This document shows positions 24,149 to 36,186 of a DNA stretch of 64,000 bases, piece after piece (within the stretch, counting starts at the first letter, position 1; the number at the start of each line of letters is the position of its first letter). The position numbers and the translations under genes are program-made. A model generated the notes under the pieces. The model ran no database searches. It was given only the letters and a program-made list of their open reading frames with translations, and had not been told where the DNA came from. The DNA comes from Paramacrobiotus metropolitanus (taxonomy: Eukaryota > Tardigrada > Eutardigrada > Parachela > Macrobiotidae), in contig NW_026570240.1 in assembly GCF_019649055.1 (NCBI RefSeq), positions 310,001-374,000 on the forward strand, in the 5' to 3' direction.

Positions 24149-25428
24149 TTTGTTTGTCACACTAGGTAAGGTACATTTGTATTTATCGTTAGTGTACGAA
24201 CTAACGGAAGTTAATGTGCATACAAATAATTATAAGGTGGAATGGCCAAATTATTTAAAAACAATTCGATAATTCGCACTACATAACCTGTAAATGGCCC
24301 TGACACATGGGCCAAAAATTTAGCAAATGGTGCCGCGAAAATCAACTAATAGTTCTCTAATTTAAGGAATAGTTCTCTAATTCTCTAATAGTTCTCTAAT
24401 TTAAGGAAAACCACAGTATTCAACATTTGCAGTGCAATAAACACCTTAATGCGCTCTTCGGAAGTTCAGAGGTCAGACTTGTAGATAAGTAAAATAAACT
24501 GCGGCACATACCCTGCCAACGTTTGTCTTGCTTTGAGCGCCGTTGGTGTTAGAATTCGTTGTTCATTAGTTATGATTGTCGAACGACCGACCTAATTTCT
24601 TCGTATACCAAATTATTACCTTGTAATTTTACGAGCGCATACTTCGCAGTTTGCACAATTCACTGTTTGTACACTAACAACTGTAAGTACCGATAAAGCG
24701 CACATATTCTAGAACTTATACTTGTACCATATCTACTCCATGCCGCGATCGATATCGGATATTGCATGGCAAACAATTTCAAATCAGCAAGGCAAATTCG
24801 ACGTTTCATCAGAAACAGCCTTCCTTTTAATAATTTTAAGGAATATTTGTTAGCTTTTACAGATACTTACATACTCACAGCCACAGCCACAGGTAATTGT
24901 ATATTTTTCATTACTGTACGACGTATTCAGGCCCACAGGGGTTAGTTATTACGGCTATTTTTTCGGAATTGGCTTTCGTATTTCGTAATACGTAGCCAAA
25001 AAGTCCATTTGTCGTTAATATGGTCATCGCTAAATAAAAATTTTAATTAACGAACAGAAACCGACAGCACTGAGGGATTATCAGAAATCATTGCTTAACA
25101 AATGCAGGATTAACTTAACAATGGATAAAATAACAAGCACTCAATTCAAACTTTAGCTCATGACCTCGGTGCATTCTTGAATAAAACTAACTGGGAATAA
25201 AACAGCAGCAAATCACGGGTATAGTTAGAGACAACGGGACAAGCTTATGAAGAAAAATTCCACAACAACGGTGCAACAAAATCGAGAAGACTTCTCAAAT
25301 TAACTGACAGAGCACGCATCCGCTACCAACAACAAAGAGCTCCATACTTGTTTCTGAATACAGATCTCAGGAGATCTGTATCCAGATTCCAGTTATACCC
25401 ACAGAATTGCCTTTACCTTCCCCCCACA
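24149..25428. other. intergenic
   Basis: Between the MSRB1 start and the end of the next minus-strand gene. Apart from a short tandem repeat nothing was recognised; the part next to 24148 should be the MSRB1 promoter. Confidence 0.5.
24351..24407. repeat. tandem repeat of agttctctaatttaagg
   Basis: Three imperfect copies of a unit based on agttctctaat with or without a ttaagg ending. Intergenic and of no evident function. Confidence 0.65.
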
Positions 25429-26120
25429 TCAGTCGTGGAATCCCAGAATGTCGTCCGAAGACCGGAAACGCCATTCGTCTTCCTGCAGCACCTTATTGGC
25501 CAAGATGCGCAGTTCGCTCATAAGATTCTCAAACTCCTTATCCTCCATCTGCTGACACGCTGCCAGACTCTTGGTCAGATCGGGTCGTTTGGACGCCTTG
25601 TTCAGTCCGTCTTCGTCACCGGAGCTGGAATTAACGTCCACTTCCGCTGGTTCGTCGCCCTCCTCAGGCGAACTAGAAAATAAACGGCGCCGCGGATCCA
25701 TCAGTTCCGATGAGGCTCGAGATCGTGCACTGGTCGACGAGCTGGTCTGCGTCTGAGTCGGAGTCAGAGCAGAGCCTAAAACAGGACCAGGATTACCAGT
25801 TTACCACATTACATTACAAAAATCACCAAACGCTCCACTGTGTACAACAAAGCCGAAGGCAAATAACGGAAACAAACATTAAAATTCCAAAGCTAAAACT
25901 CAAAAAGTCTAAACGTTTGTCACTTCTGTTTGTATCAACAATTAGTATCAATTACGAAAAAGTAACCTTAAGACAAAAAGCAGATGTATTATTACCTTGT
26001 TACCAGCGTTCTACTTATTAAATTTAAATATAAAGTATTATGTAGTTTCAAATTTTGTTTTTAGGGAATAGCGACAATCATCATACCACTGGGACCAGGA
26101 CTTGCTGCAGAAGACGGCAT
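25429..26120 (-). CDS. unrecognised 126-residue protein, acidic and helical C-terminus
   Basis: I do not recognise this gene. Two exons on the minus strand, 26120-26087 and 25775-25429, join in phase (GT-AG) from ATG to TGA. The first 45 residues are Ser/Thr/Pro/Ala-rich (MPSSAASPGPSG and a TQTQTSSSTS run), then a basic spot MDPRRRLF, an acidic stretch (SSSPEEGDEPAEVD, SSSGDEDG), and a predicted amphipathic helix of about 40 residues holding DKEFENLMSELRILANKVL and EDEWRF. That pattern, a disordered charged head and one conserved-looking helix, suits a small nuclear or adaptor protein, but no function should be assigned. The coding case rests on the matched splice phases and the amino-acid composition. 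Confidence 0.5.
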
Positions 26121-28137
26121 ACTGGGTTTGGAGCCCAAACTGGCTACAGGAACATCGTGTAAGTTTCAGACTGCCGGGGATTTCCTCCAGTTTCGAGTGC
26201 TCCTAGCCCCTTGGAACAGAAATATATGCTACTATCCACGGCAATCAACCTATTTAAGTCAACTAAACACTAGAACCTGATAAAATTTCTGCAATTTCGA
26301 AAATGCACTGACACAATATCCCTTTATTCCCCGCTTCCGAAAGAATTTATATTACAGTAATTTGCGTCTCTTTACTGCAACTTGCAACTGCCTCCTCCGC
26401 ATGCTGTGCTTGTTGTAGGGCTGCGAAAGCGATCAAAACTGCCACTTCGAGCGGACGGAAATGCTGCAACATTTTAAACGTTTACGACTTTTTAAACGAC
26501 TTGTTTTTACGTTTAAATGACCTTTTTGTCTCTAAAAACCTATCTACGTACCGTTTAACATTACATACAGTACTCATAAATTTAGTCAATGTATGATTAA
26601 TATATATTTCATGTATAGCCGTATACTTTTTTAGGGCAGAATATTTTTGTCATAAAAATTTTGATGTTTTGAATCCAATACCTACCAGGCTACCAGTCAA
26701 AATCAGCTGATGTCCTTCGTCTTATGATCCTCATCATCGAAAAACTGAAGTACAATACAGTACATACAGTACACTGTTGCATGTCCGCTCCCCCAATGAC
26801 GCATAGGTTTTATTAGAACCACCGCGCTTTGTGAACGCTATGGATCAGTCATCACTTTTGTTTTTTTCACCCAACGCAGTTTCCGAACTGAACCTCTTTC
26901 AATTTTCCAGATAAACTTTTCGATGATTTCTTTGCTACGCGTACAAAATTAATGAAAAGCGGTATTTTTATTCATCGAGATGCCGATGCCGTAGAGATGT
27001 CTCAGAATTTGTTGACAGATTCATAATACTGCGCAGTACACATGTATGCTACTGCTTTAGGATTGGCGAGATACGCATCTCTTGAAAAATACTTCTATAG
27101 TTGCTGTCAAATATGCTACGTATTGGGACTCTGATGCGAATTGTATCTAGGTCAAAACTCTCGAGTGCGCAGCAACTCACGCACTGATTTGTGAGTCAGA
27201 CAGATTCACTGATAACGCCGCGCGCATTGGTCAGATGGCGAATCAGTTGCTGAATTAGAAAACCGAGCTGTTGAGCTCGGTTTTATAATTCGCGCTCACA
27301 TTCATGACCGCTTGTCAACTCTTTAAAATTATTCTGCGCTGCTAATAAACATTCGTAGTGATCCAGGCTGCATTAAACTGTATGTAATTACGCTGTACTT
27401 ACTGTAGTTCGTCAATAAGTTTTAAGATAATGAGGTTTAATTAATTAACCTAATAACTAGTAACTGAGCGAAAATATGAACTACCTACAGTAGAGTCATT
27501 GACGCCTAATTAGCACATTTACAGCTAATTAATTAGCGAATCTGCCCCTAATTAGTAATTTCGCACCTCGTTTTTTTAGCACCTAATTAGCAAATTTATT
27601 ACACATGAAGAAAAAATTAATTACATGTTATTAAGCTATGTGAGATTATTTTTCTTAACAAGGTTGCGCTTGTTGTGTTGCGTTGTCCATGGTAGTGAAT
27701 GGCACTGAATGCAGATTTATTGCAGAATTCACGGTGCTGTCAGATTTGGTGTTTATTTCTACGAGTGTATCCGTTATCAGTGGTGGGAACATGTTTCACT
27801 TTTTTTCTCTTAGTCATAGCGGAAAAATGAGTAACCGATACGTGCGCAGCAGTCGTGCCGCAGATACAAGCAGGCTGCTGATATTTGACAGTCCTAATAT
27901 CTATATATCTTGAATCATTGGGATAGTGTTCGCGTTTCTGTGTTCGGGGTTGCATTCAACATTGCGATTCGTGCGATCTTTTATTTTATTTTTGTTTGAT
28001 TACGTCTTGGGAAAGCCGAGCAACATATTGTAAGAAGCTCGAGATTCAACGCAGCCTTTCACTTCTTATCGATCGTGTTTATCTGTAAGCTGAGAGATTT
28101 CCTGTGCGGAGTTGTTTTTAAGATCGCATTGACGAAA
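26121..28137. other. intergenic, divergent
   Basis: Between two genes that point away from each other. Holds a strong 18-base hairpin (27252-27291) and a cluster of ctaattag words at about 27500-27600. No supported gene. Confidence 0.5.
27252..27291. repeat. near-perfect inverted repeat (18-base arms, 4-base loop)
   Basis: Arms 27252-27269 and 27274-27291 pair at 17 of 18 positions around the loop gttg; the inner 11 pairs (aaaaccgagct with agctcggtttt) are perfect. It resembles a bacterial terminator by shape but is in an animal genome, and is too short for a usual microRNA precursor. Confidence 0.75.
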
Positions 28138-30479
28138 ATGTCGCGCCGCGATGAATTACAAATTGGTGACCAGAACGGAATATTACTGGTCAATTCTCCG
28201 GACATTCAAGTCAGAACTGCTCACGATTGGGAGTATTATCGACAGCGACAAGCTGTATACGACGATGGAACAGTAACTTTCTTTTGGTGAGTCGAAGAGG
28301 CGTTGTTTTAAAGTGAATCAATCGTATGCACTGAATGCGCGCACGATCTCGCAGAATCCGGAGTGTTGAACCATGCAGTCGCAGATGATCTTATCCCAAG
28401 TTATTAGGTTTGAATATTTTTTTGCAGGCGCGCCCACACATTGACGGTTTTGTTCATTGCAACCTGTGTTCTGATTTACGTGGCGCTTTTTGAACCAGTT
28501 TCGCTTGATTCTGATTACAATCTCAAGCGTGGCATCGTCTCAGCCTGTGTAGCCTTCCTTATTATTGGCATTCTGCAGACGTCCGACGGTCCTTTTCGAA
28601 GACCGCATCCTGTATTTTGGAGGCTGATCTTCAGTATAACAGTTCTGTATGAGCTGAGTTTGATTTTTCTGCTTTTTCAAGTAAGTTGTAACATTATATT
28701 ATTAATAATATAGGTGCCAATGCATATTTTGTGATGCAGTTTGTTTCTCAAAGCTGCAATAAAATTCTCTACCAATAAACGGCAATGCGCAAAAATTAAT
28801 TCTGCATGGAACGCATTATTGAATTTTCTTCTACAGCAAAAAAAACATTTTAGCTTTTGCCGAATTTTACAAATTCGTTTAATTTTCAAATAGTGTTTTT
28901 AGTCTGCAGATGACGCCCGGCGTCTTTTGAAGCACATCGATCCCACTCTGGGTGAGGTGTTACCAGAAAAGGATTACGGAGGCAACTGCAAACTGTACGA
29001 TGAAAATCATACGGATCCATACCACAACATCTGGGTACGGATTCAGATTTTACATCAAAAACGATCACTTGTATGGCGGGTTGACGACACTAATTACGGC
29101 ATGGATTTTTTGTGTCATGCAGGATAAGATGGATGGATTTGTTCCCACACATTTTTTTGGATGGTGGCTGAAAGTAATCGATTGCATATTCTAAGTATTT
29201 GTTGTCGAATTTTGGGAATAATCGATTTCTTTCCCCCAGACGTTGATTTTGCGCGATTACTGGCTGTGCATGGTTATAAGCGTCATGTTCGAAATTCTTG
29301 AATACACTTTGGAGCATCAGCTGCCCAATTTTAGTGAATGCTGGTGGGACCACGTGAGTATAGCTAATAATGTTGACGTCTGGATGACATGCCACAATAA
29401 TGTGCTTATATTACCAATATTTTATTAGTGGATTATGGACGCTCTTGTTTGCAATGGCCTGGGTATTCTTGCGGGAATGTTGACGCTGAAGTATCTTAAC
29501 ATCCGACCTTATTTTTGGCGAGGGTTATGGAGAATTCCTACGTACAGGTACACAGGATTACTGCCACTGTTATTTCTCCTACATTTCGGAATAGAAGTGG
29601 CACCTTAAGGAATAGGGAAATACATATAAGGAAAATTTTTTGAGCTCGTATATTCCGTAAATTAATAATTTTGGTGTTTTTCTTTATTTGTTGATTTCAA
29701 TAACATTAACTGTTTTTTTTGCAGTGGAAAATTGAAGCGAATGGTGTCCCAGTTTACTCCTTACAGTTGGATTGAATTTGACTGGAGGCCGTTTTCAAGT
29801 TTCAAACGATGGCTAGCTATGATGGGATTAATTGTCGTGGTGCGTACTGCATAGTTGTTTAGCACTTGTGCTTGCTCTAAAAAATTTTTCATTTATAGTT
29901 TTTGGCCGCTGAGTTGAATACCTTTTATGTCAAATATGTGTTATGGATTCCTCCACCTAATTCATTGAATCTTATTCGTTTGGTGTTCTATCTGCTTGCC
30001 GGTGCGGTGGGAATGCGAGAAACGTTTGAGTATTTCGACAATCCGTAAGTCTGTGACAACTTTAGGTGCTTCCGTTATTATGCCGGCCATGCGATATTCT
30101 GAAAATTATGTTCTGCAGAAATTGCAAGAAGTTTGGAAAGCAAGCCTGGCTGGTTTTAGCAGTGATCATAACCGAGTTGTTGATCGTTTTGCGATTTGAT
30201 TGGGACCTCGTGACAAAACCATTACCTTCGCGCATCGCCGCTTGTTGGTTATTATTTTTTGCTTGTGTAATTATCTGGACGTGGTGGAAATTTTTTTACC
30301 GGAATACGTTGCGGCTGGGATTTGGAGGGCGACCGTCCCACGATGACTCTGGCGTGGATGTGAGCTCGTTGGGAATTAGTAACGTAATTGGATCCATTAG
30401 TGATGACTTGTGTGCGGCGGATGAAGGATCCACTGTTTCATTTAGTTTGAAAGATCTTCTTGAGAAAAAGACAGATTAA
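28138..30479 (+). CDS. PTDSS2: phosphatidylserine synthase 2
   Basis: Base-exchange enzyme of the ER that swaps ethanolamine of phosphatidylethanolamine for serine. Nine exons, all in phase: 28138-28286, 28428-28680, 28903-29034, 29123-29173, 29240-29353, 29429-29547, 29725-29839, 29899-30044, 30119-30479; 479 residues against 487 in human. Family blocks in order: [99 protein letters not shown]. About nine or ten hydrophobic spans. These blocks follow PTDSS2 rather than PTDSS1 (for example the DYGGNC block). The last ~55 residues are a Ser/Asp-rich cytosolic tail. The start at 28138 (AAAATG) fits the family better than an upstream non-ATG extension. No lesions seen. Confidence 0.95.
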
Positions 30480-31023
30480 GGGGACGCGAGAATGCAGGGC
30501 TGATCCATGACTACCATTTTCGTATTGCGGCAACAAACCGTCTGCAGTTGCACTGTACAGTGTACAGGAAATTTTCATTTTTGACAACTCGCATCGGGTG
30601 AACTCTTTGTCAGTATTCCTATGTGGCTGAAATTTGAATTTGGCACTAGTCCAGGATTAATTTTGTTATTTCTTTGGTTCGAAATCCAGATTCAGGACTG
30701 AAAATCTGGCATCCGTTTTAGTTGTGTTCTGCATACGTGTGCACATGTGGTTTTGTTTTGTTTGTTTCATACATATTGGTCTGATAACAAAAATTGACGA
30801 AATACTGTTTTCGCATGTACATTTTGGAACTGTTGTAAAAAACCAAAACAGAGATAAATCCACTAGGGCTGTTTTTTTATTACACTGCTTCTTTAACGTA
30901 AGATCTCATCAGCGAATTACACTACAAAAACAGCAAAAACCAAGCATCGATGCATTTATTTACAGGAAGAAGCTAAACAGCCAAATCCACTTTTCTGCGG
31001 AAAGCCACGAAGTGAACATCCCA
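30480..31023. other. intergenic, convergent 3' UTRs
   Basis: 3' sides of PTDSS2 and cactin, which converge here. No supported gene. Confidence 0.5.
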
Positions 31024-33224
31024 TTACCGTCTATACCGATAACGCTTGAAATGGAACCAGAGCTGGAAAATATTGTTATGAAACTGGCATCTAAATCCAC
31101 GTTTATACGAATATTCCCATTCTCTGTTTACAATTTTGAAGGCTATATCTTCGTATGGTGGTCCGGCACTAATCTTCAGCACAGCAAAATCGGAATTGTC
31201 ATTACAGGGAGTCACTTTATACTTCGGTGTGACGCTTTTATCAATCAAATCCGGATAAAATATATTAAACTTATAACCCTGAACCACTTTGGGCGGAGGA
31301 TTGTCCAAATCATAATGCGTCTGATTATACTTGTTCCATTCGAACCCCGTATGCACTCGATTGAAATACCGTGGCTTGCGTGGGCGATATTTTTCCGACC
31401 AGACGTAGAAAGGCTTGTCCACTTCGGCTTCTACGCTAAACTGGGCCTCATCCTCACCCATACCTTTGCGCGCTTCACGCTCAAACACATGGTCTTCGGT
31501 GGTAACGATGGCAGCCGAACCCGTCTTCAGCACTTGCTCGCGAGCTAACTGCAATTTCTTTTTGTCTTCTTCTGGTTCGATCAGGTGCATACCGACATCC
31601 ACGTCATCGAAAGGAATTAGTCGCGGGCTATACTGGCCAGTGTCGTAATCAGCGATTCGCTGTTCATCCTCATCGGAAACATGCCGTTCGGTATTCGTTG
31701 TGCTGGTAGAGGCAACAGGTTCTTTTGGAGGGGGCATCAGCAGGCGTTCTTCTTCATCGCGAATCCCTTGCTCTTTTTTCAGTTCATCCAATTTTCGTCG
31801 TAAATTCTCCTGGTGTCGTTCTTTGAGTCGTACGCGGGCAATGTACGCACTGGCCTGCTGTAACAGATTTTCCCAATAGGACACATCCACGCCTTCCTGT
31901 CCGTCCACTAATTTTTCCGCGAATCTGATTTTCCAGCTCCCTCAGCTGCGGCAAAGTCTTGCCCTTGAATACCGATCCTACATCCGCACTAACAACGGCG
32001 TTGATGCCTTGTCGACCAGCTCTACGTTCCAACTCGGCCTCACTCGCTAAAATTTTCTGCAGTTCATCATTGACGACGATTGTTATATCGTTCCAATAAT
32101 CGTCGTTTAAGTCCCGGTCTAATTTCTAGAATAAGAAAAATCACAAATTAAAACTGCCAAATAAAAATTTCGAATTTTTTCGAACGGTCAATTTTCAAAC
32201 TTAAAAATTTAAGATCGGTATGCGCACTCTTGCAGATAATTTCCGAAACATCGATTACACAATTTTATATAAACATGTTACAGTGTTACTTTAACTGTAA
32301 GTAACAAGCAGCACTTTTACTAAGAGAAAACCAAAATTGATCGTCTTTAAAAACAATTCAAAAACGTACCTGGTAAACTGCGATGTCTTCCAATAAATCC
32401 TCAAGATCTCGCTTTTTGAGTCCTTCAATGTACGTCGACGGTTCATGGATATCAACGCTTAAATCCGATTCCGAGCTGATATATTTCGCCAGTAAATCCA
32501 CGGGCTTTGCTCGACCATCTCGGATGCGAATTTCCGAGCGCAACTGCGCTTGTTTCAGGTGAAAACCATCTTCCTGCGACTGCCATTGCTGGAACTGCGC
32601 GGCTTCCTTTTCTCTCTGAATCATCTGCACTTCCTCTTCGCGGGCTGCTCGTTCGCGCTCATATTGCAGTCGTCGCTGACGCACTTTTTCTAGCTCCGCC
32701 CGGGACGCCTCCTGCTTCTCCTTAGTCTGTTTTTTAATATCATCCAGGGTGTAGTCCGTGATGCCTTCCTTCTGCAGCTTTTTGCCCCAGATAAACACTT
32801 CATGGATCTGTGGATCACCGAAAGGATTATCATCCATAACATCAACGCTTCCGGCCCGTCCACGCTGTCTCTGGGCTTTGGCTAACTTCTTCGCTAGTCG
32901 TCGTGCTCGTTTCTCCTCCGGGGTTTCACTGTCCTTATCCACCTTACGGTTTTTACTGGCAGGGACATCCGCAGAACGCTCCCGACTGTTTGATCGTTCT
33001 TGTTTCGGCTTGTGGCGTCTGTCATTTGGCGACGAACTTTCTGATCTGCTTCGATGTCTTTTCGCTTTCGAGGATGGATCTTGACGGCCTTCATAGCGCG
33101 GTCGCTCCTTCGTACGGGAATCGTCCGCGCGTTCATGTCTACCTTCTCGAGAGGCGCTGTGAAATCTTTCCCGGTCATCCCAGGGCGATCTTGATGAACG
33201 TCTACTACGACAACGAACGTTCAT
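31024..33224 (-). CDS. CACTIN: cactin, splicing-associated protein
   Basis: Nuclear protein of late spliceosomes, first known in flies as a Cactus/IkB partner. Two exons on the minus strand, 33224-32370 and 32125-31024, about 651 residues. N-terminus is RS-rich (RSRRSSRSPWDDRERF, RHRSRSE), then a long charged coiled coil (EKVRQRRLQYERERAAREEE), the middle domain (NPFGDPQIHEVFIWGKKL, DVGSVFKGKTLPQLRELENQ, VSYWENLLQQASAYIARVRL) and the strongly conserved C-terminal domain (KYRPRKPRYFNRVHTGFEWN, FNIFYPDL, ending in the FHFKRYRYRR tail). The frame slips once at an A-run (31912-31916): one A too many separates ENQIRGK from LVDGQEG; I treat it as a sequence error. The Met at 33224 (MNVRCRSRR) is preferred; another at 33308 would add 28 residues. 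The promoter may be shared with cyclin B. Confidence 0.92.
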
Positions 33225-33655
33225 TAAAGAAATCGCGTCCGGATGATTAACAAAAGCATGTCTGCGTCTTTTTAAAAAAAACGAACACGGTACAGTAAAA
33301 TTAAACAAATCTGAAAAATTTTAGTATACGAAATGAACAAATCTGAGAAAACCGTCCTTATCAACGATTTTCAAATGTTTTTTAGAATTTTTCTACTGTC
33401 TTACCTTTCAGTGCGAGGCATTTTTACGCTGCTCGGACTCAGAGACCATAATCTATCTCGTTGCCCTTCAATAAAGTTTTTTATGGAGTATCACCAGTTT
33501 TAAGGTACATAACGCTTTTATTACTTTTAAATTTGGCTGTGAAAAACCCAAAATGAAAAATGAAAACCCAAAAATGAAAAAGTCCAACAAATCTATGATA
33601 TCAGATTTTGAAGTTATTTTCATAAAGTAATGTATATATAAGCCACGCCTGTCTA

Positions 33656-33978
33656 TCATGACATAATCAAGCCCGGCCCCCAACCAGTTCCTAATGGATA
33701 AACCATTATAGCGAACCAATCAAAAACGGCCCACATTAAGCAAAACGTAAGTAAAGCCCAAGTAACAAGCCAATGATAATCATGATGTCCATCAGGGTTT
33801 TGGCGCTGATCATTTGGTAGCACAAGCGCCCATGTTTCTGCAACGTTTTTGGCTTCCACAATTTTACGAGTAAAATGTAAATTGTAAAAGTACGGTTGCG
33901 AATCGTCACCTCATCGGTCCTGGAAATTTTCGGGGTTATTTCGGTTTGTGAAATTGAAGTATCTTTGCAGAATCTCAT
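33656..33978 (-). CDS. possible small single-pass membrane protein (about 107 residues)
   Basis: Not recognised as a family. From a Met at 33978 the first ~20 codons run in one frame, and the rest, beginning GDDSQPYFYNLHFTRK, in another; a single missing base at the GG of 33909-33910 would join them. The C-terminal half has PNDQRQNPDGHHDYHW, a hydrophobic span (WLVTWALLTFCLMWAVFDWF, perhaps running on into AIMVYPLG) and a short GTGWGPGLIMS end. The composition looks like a real membrane protein. Against it: the Met lies only 17 bases from the cyclin B start on the other strand, so one of the two must have its true first exon elsewhere (acceptor-like sites at 33970 on + and 33922 on - allow that). 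Confidence 0.35.
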
Positions 33979-33995
33979 AAGTTAAGTTGAGGAGA

Positions 33996-36186
33996 ATGGC
34001 ATCGCTGCAGAACCGCGGCAATCAGCAGCCGCAGCGAGTGCTCGGTAATAAGCCTGCAGCTCGACCTGGCCTCCAGAATCCTTCCAACAAAGTTCTCCAA
34101 GCAATTCCCGAGAAAAAGATTGTCACGAACCTTCAGAACAAACAGGTAAATATTGCCTACTTAACTATTGTTACAATAGTTTTGTTGAGGTAGCAGGAAA
34201 GTAAAATGCTGAATGTGTGGTACCGTAACTAGTAAACGAAAGTTTCTAAACGGTGTTTGGTTTAGTCTTATTGTTAGCATTACTACTATTCGCGTCAAGT
34301 GTAAGGCTTTCATATCTTTTGAATTAGTAATTTAGTTCGTAAGAAAATCGTATTTATTGCTACCTGTGTTCGAAAATGTCTGGCCAGTGTTTTTAGAAAA
34401 CAGGTAGCGCACTCTTACCATTTCAGCACGCTGACCTCTTGGCACGTGCGTTGACACTGTGACGTCGTTGGCTATGAAAGCAGCGTAGCAATTTAAAGAC
34501 CCGCAAGATGAGAGTTGATTGGGAGACTGTTTTCTGTTTGTTTTTATATGCTTTTAAAGGTGCAAAAATTAAATTTATTATTTTATATGGTATATCTTCC
34601 TTTTGCAGCAGAACGATGCCAAATTCAAAGAACCAACGCAATCCAGACTGCCCACTCTGTCCACACTTCGGCAGAATATCACACTCGAAAAACGGCAGAA
34701 ACTGCTTCAAGATGTTGTGCGGACAGGAGGAAAAGAAAATGGTAATGGTCGCTTTTTGGTTTAGCGCTTTGCATCCGTGTGGATTGCTGTAGGCCATGTA
34801 CTGCAGGTTTCATGACGTACAAAGCGCGACCAGAGGACGTACCGGACATCTACGCAGACGATGTGGGAAACGAAGCGCTGGTGGTAGCATATGTGGAACA
34901 CATCTACACTTACCTGTATCACCGCGAGGTACGGATATGGACCGTCATCTTTCTACATTGCTAGTTAACCATAACTATGGCCTATTCCCTTTTACAGTGC
35001 TTTTTACCTTGCTGATTTTTTAACCATTCACGTGTTTATGTCATTTGCATATGCCGAATGTTTTGCAGCAGCATTCCCTTCTGTCGAAAGACTATATGGA
35101 CGGGATGTCGGTCAATCCAAGGATGCGGACAATACTGGTCGACTGGATTGTCAGCGTGACGCACAAATTTAAAATGTGTCAAGATACTCTTTTCTTGTCC
35201 CTGAACATCGTCGACCGATTTCTTTCTGTACGCGTCTTTACGCTTTGTGCTTGTACTGTAATTGCTTTGTGCAGTAGCTTTACCCGATCATGTACGCTGC
35301 AGATTCCTGAAATCGATGTCACGAAAGATGAACTGCAGCTGATCGGAGTGACCGCCATGTTCGTTGCCGGAAAGTTCGAAGAAGTCTATCCGCCGGATTT
35401 GGAGGACTATGTGTATATCTCGGATCAGGCTTGCACGAAAAACCAGATTCTGGACTGTGAGATGATGATGGTGAACGCGTTAAACTTCGATTTCACTCGG
35501 CCGTTACCCGTGCATTTTCTTCGACGCTGCTGTAAAGCTGCAAATGTATGAGTTTCCTGTTGCAACTCATCTAAAGGATGCGCTGTAATGTGTCTGATGT
35601 TTAGGCAAACCCGGACGAGTATTGTTCAGCTAAATTCCACTTAGAATTGGCACAAATGCACATCGATTTTGTGGAGGTTAAACCATCTCTCTTGGCTGCC
35701 GGAGCGCTGTATTTGGCTCTTCTGTTTCGTCGCAGGCTAAGTGATTTCTGGGTATGTTTGCGCTTAAAGAGGGTCGAAACTCGAAAGGCTAACGAAAAAT
35801 TTGGCCGGCATTTTCGGACTAGTCAACTCGATATGATCCATCTTGTACAAATATTTCAGGATTCCAAACTGACGTATTACAGTAGTTACGAAGAAGGAGC
35901 GGTGAAGCAGATGGCTTCGAGGTTGCTTGATGTCCTGAAACAAGCACGAACAGCTAGGTTGCAGGTAAAGTTCTGTAAAGCTAATATACGAATACGGTAA
36001 CTGTTGTGAACCGTGACGGTGCCATTCATTTGATCGCGCATTTTCAGATTACTGACAAAAGTAAAACTGGTAAAACGCTTGTTGCAGTGTATCATTAAGA
36101 AATACGCCACACCGAAAAACTTTGAGTCATCCAATATAACCGACCTGGAGCTGGATGAGGTCGCAAAGCATTTTGGTAGAAGCTGA
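33996..36186 (+). CDS. CycB: cyclin B (mitotic B-type cyclin)
   Basis: Activates CDK1 for entry into mitosis. Eight exons in phase: 33996-34145, 34609-34741, 34807-34928, 35069-35227, 35303-35545, 35605-35751, 35860-35964, 36088-36186; 385 residues. Residues 23-31 (RPGLQNPSN) are a canonical destruction box, RxxLxxxxN, for APC/C. The cyclin box starts at about residue 135 with MRTILVDWIVSVTHKFKMC, the MRAIL-type motif that grips the CDK, followed by LQLIGVTAMFVAGKFEEVYP, DYVYISDQACTKNQI and FTRPLPVHFLRRCCKA; the second box covers LAAGALYLALLF onward. The C-terminus has the CIIKKYATPKNFE block of B cyclins. Sequence follows B1/B2 rather than B3. Two acceptors (34608, 35068) are NAGNAG pairs. 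Confidence 0.95.

Noticed and set aside
27252-27291. Hairpin as a rho-independent terminator or a microRNA precursor
   Set aside because: The surroundings are an animal genome, so a bacterial terminator makes no sense; an 18-pair stem is too short for a microRNA precursor.
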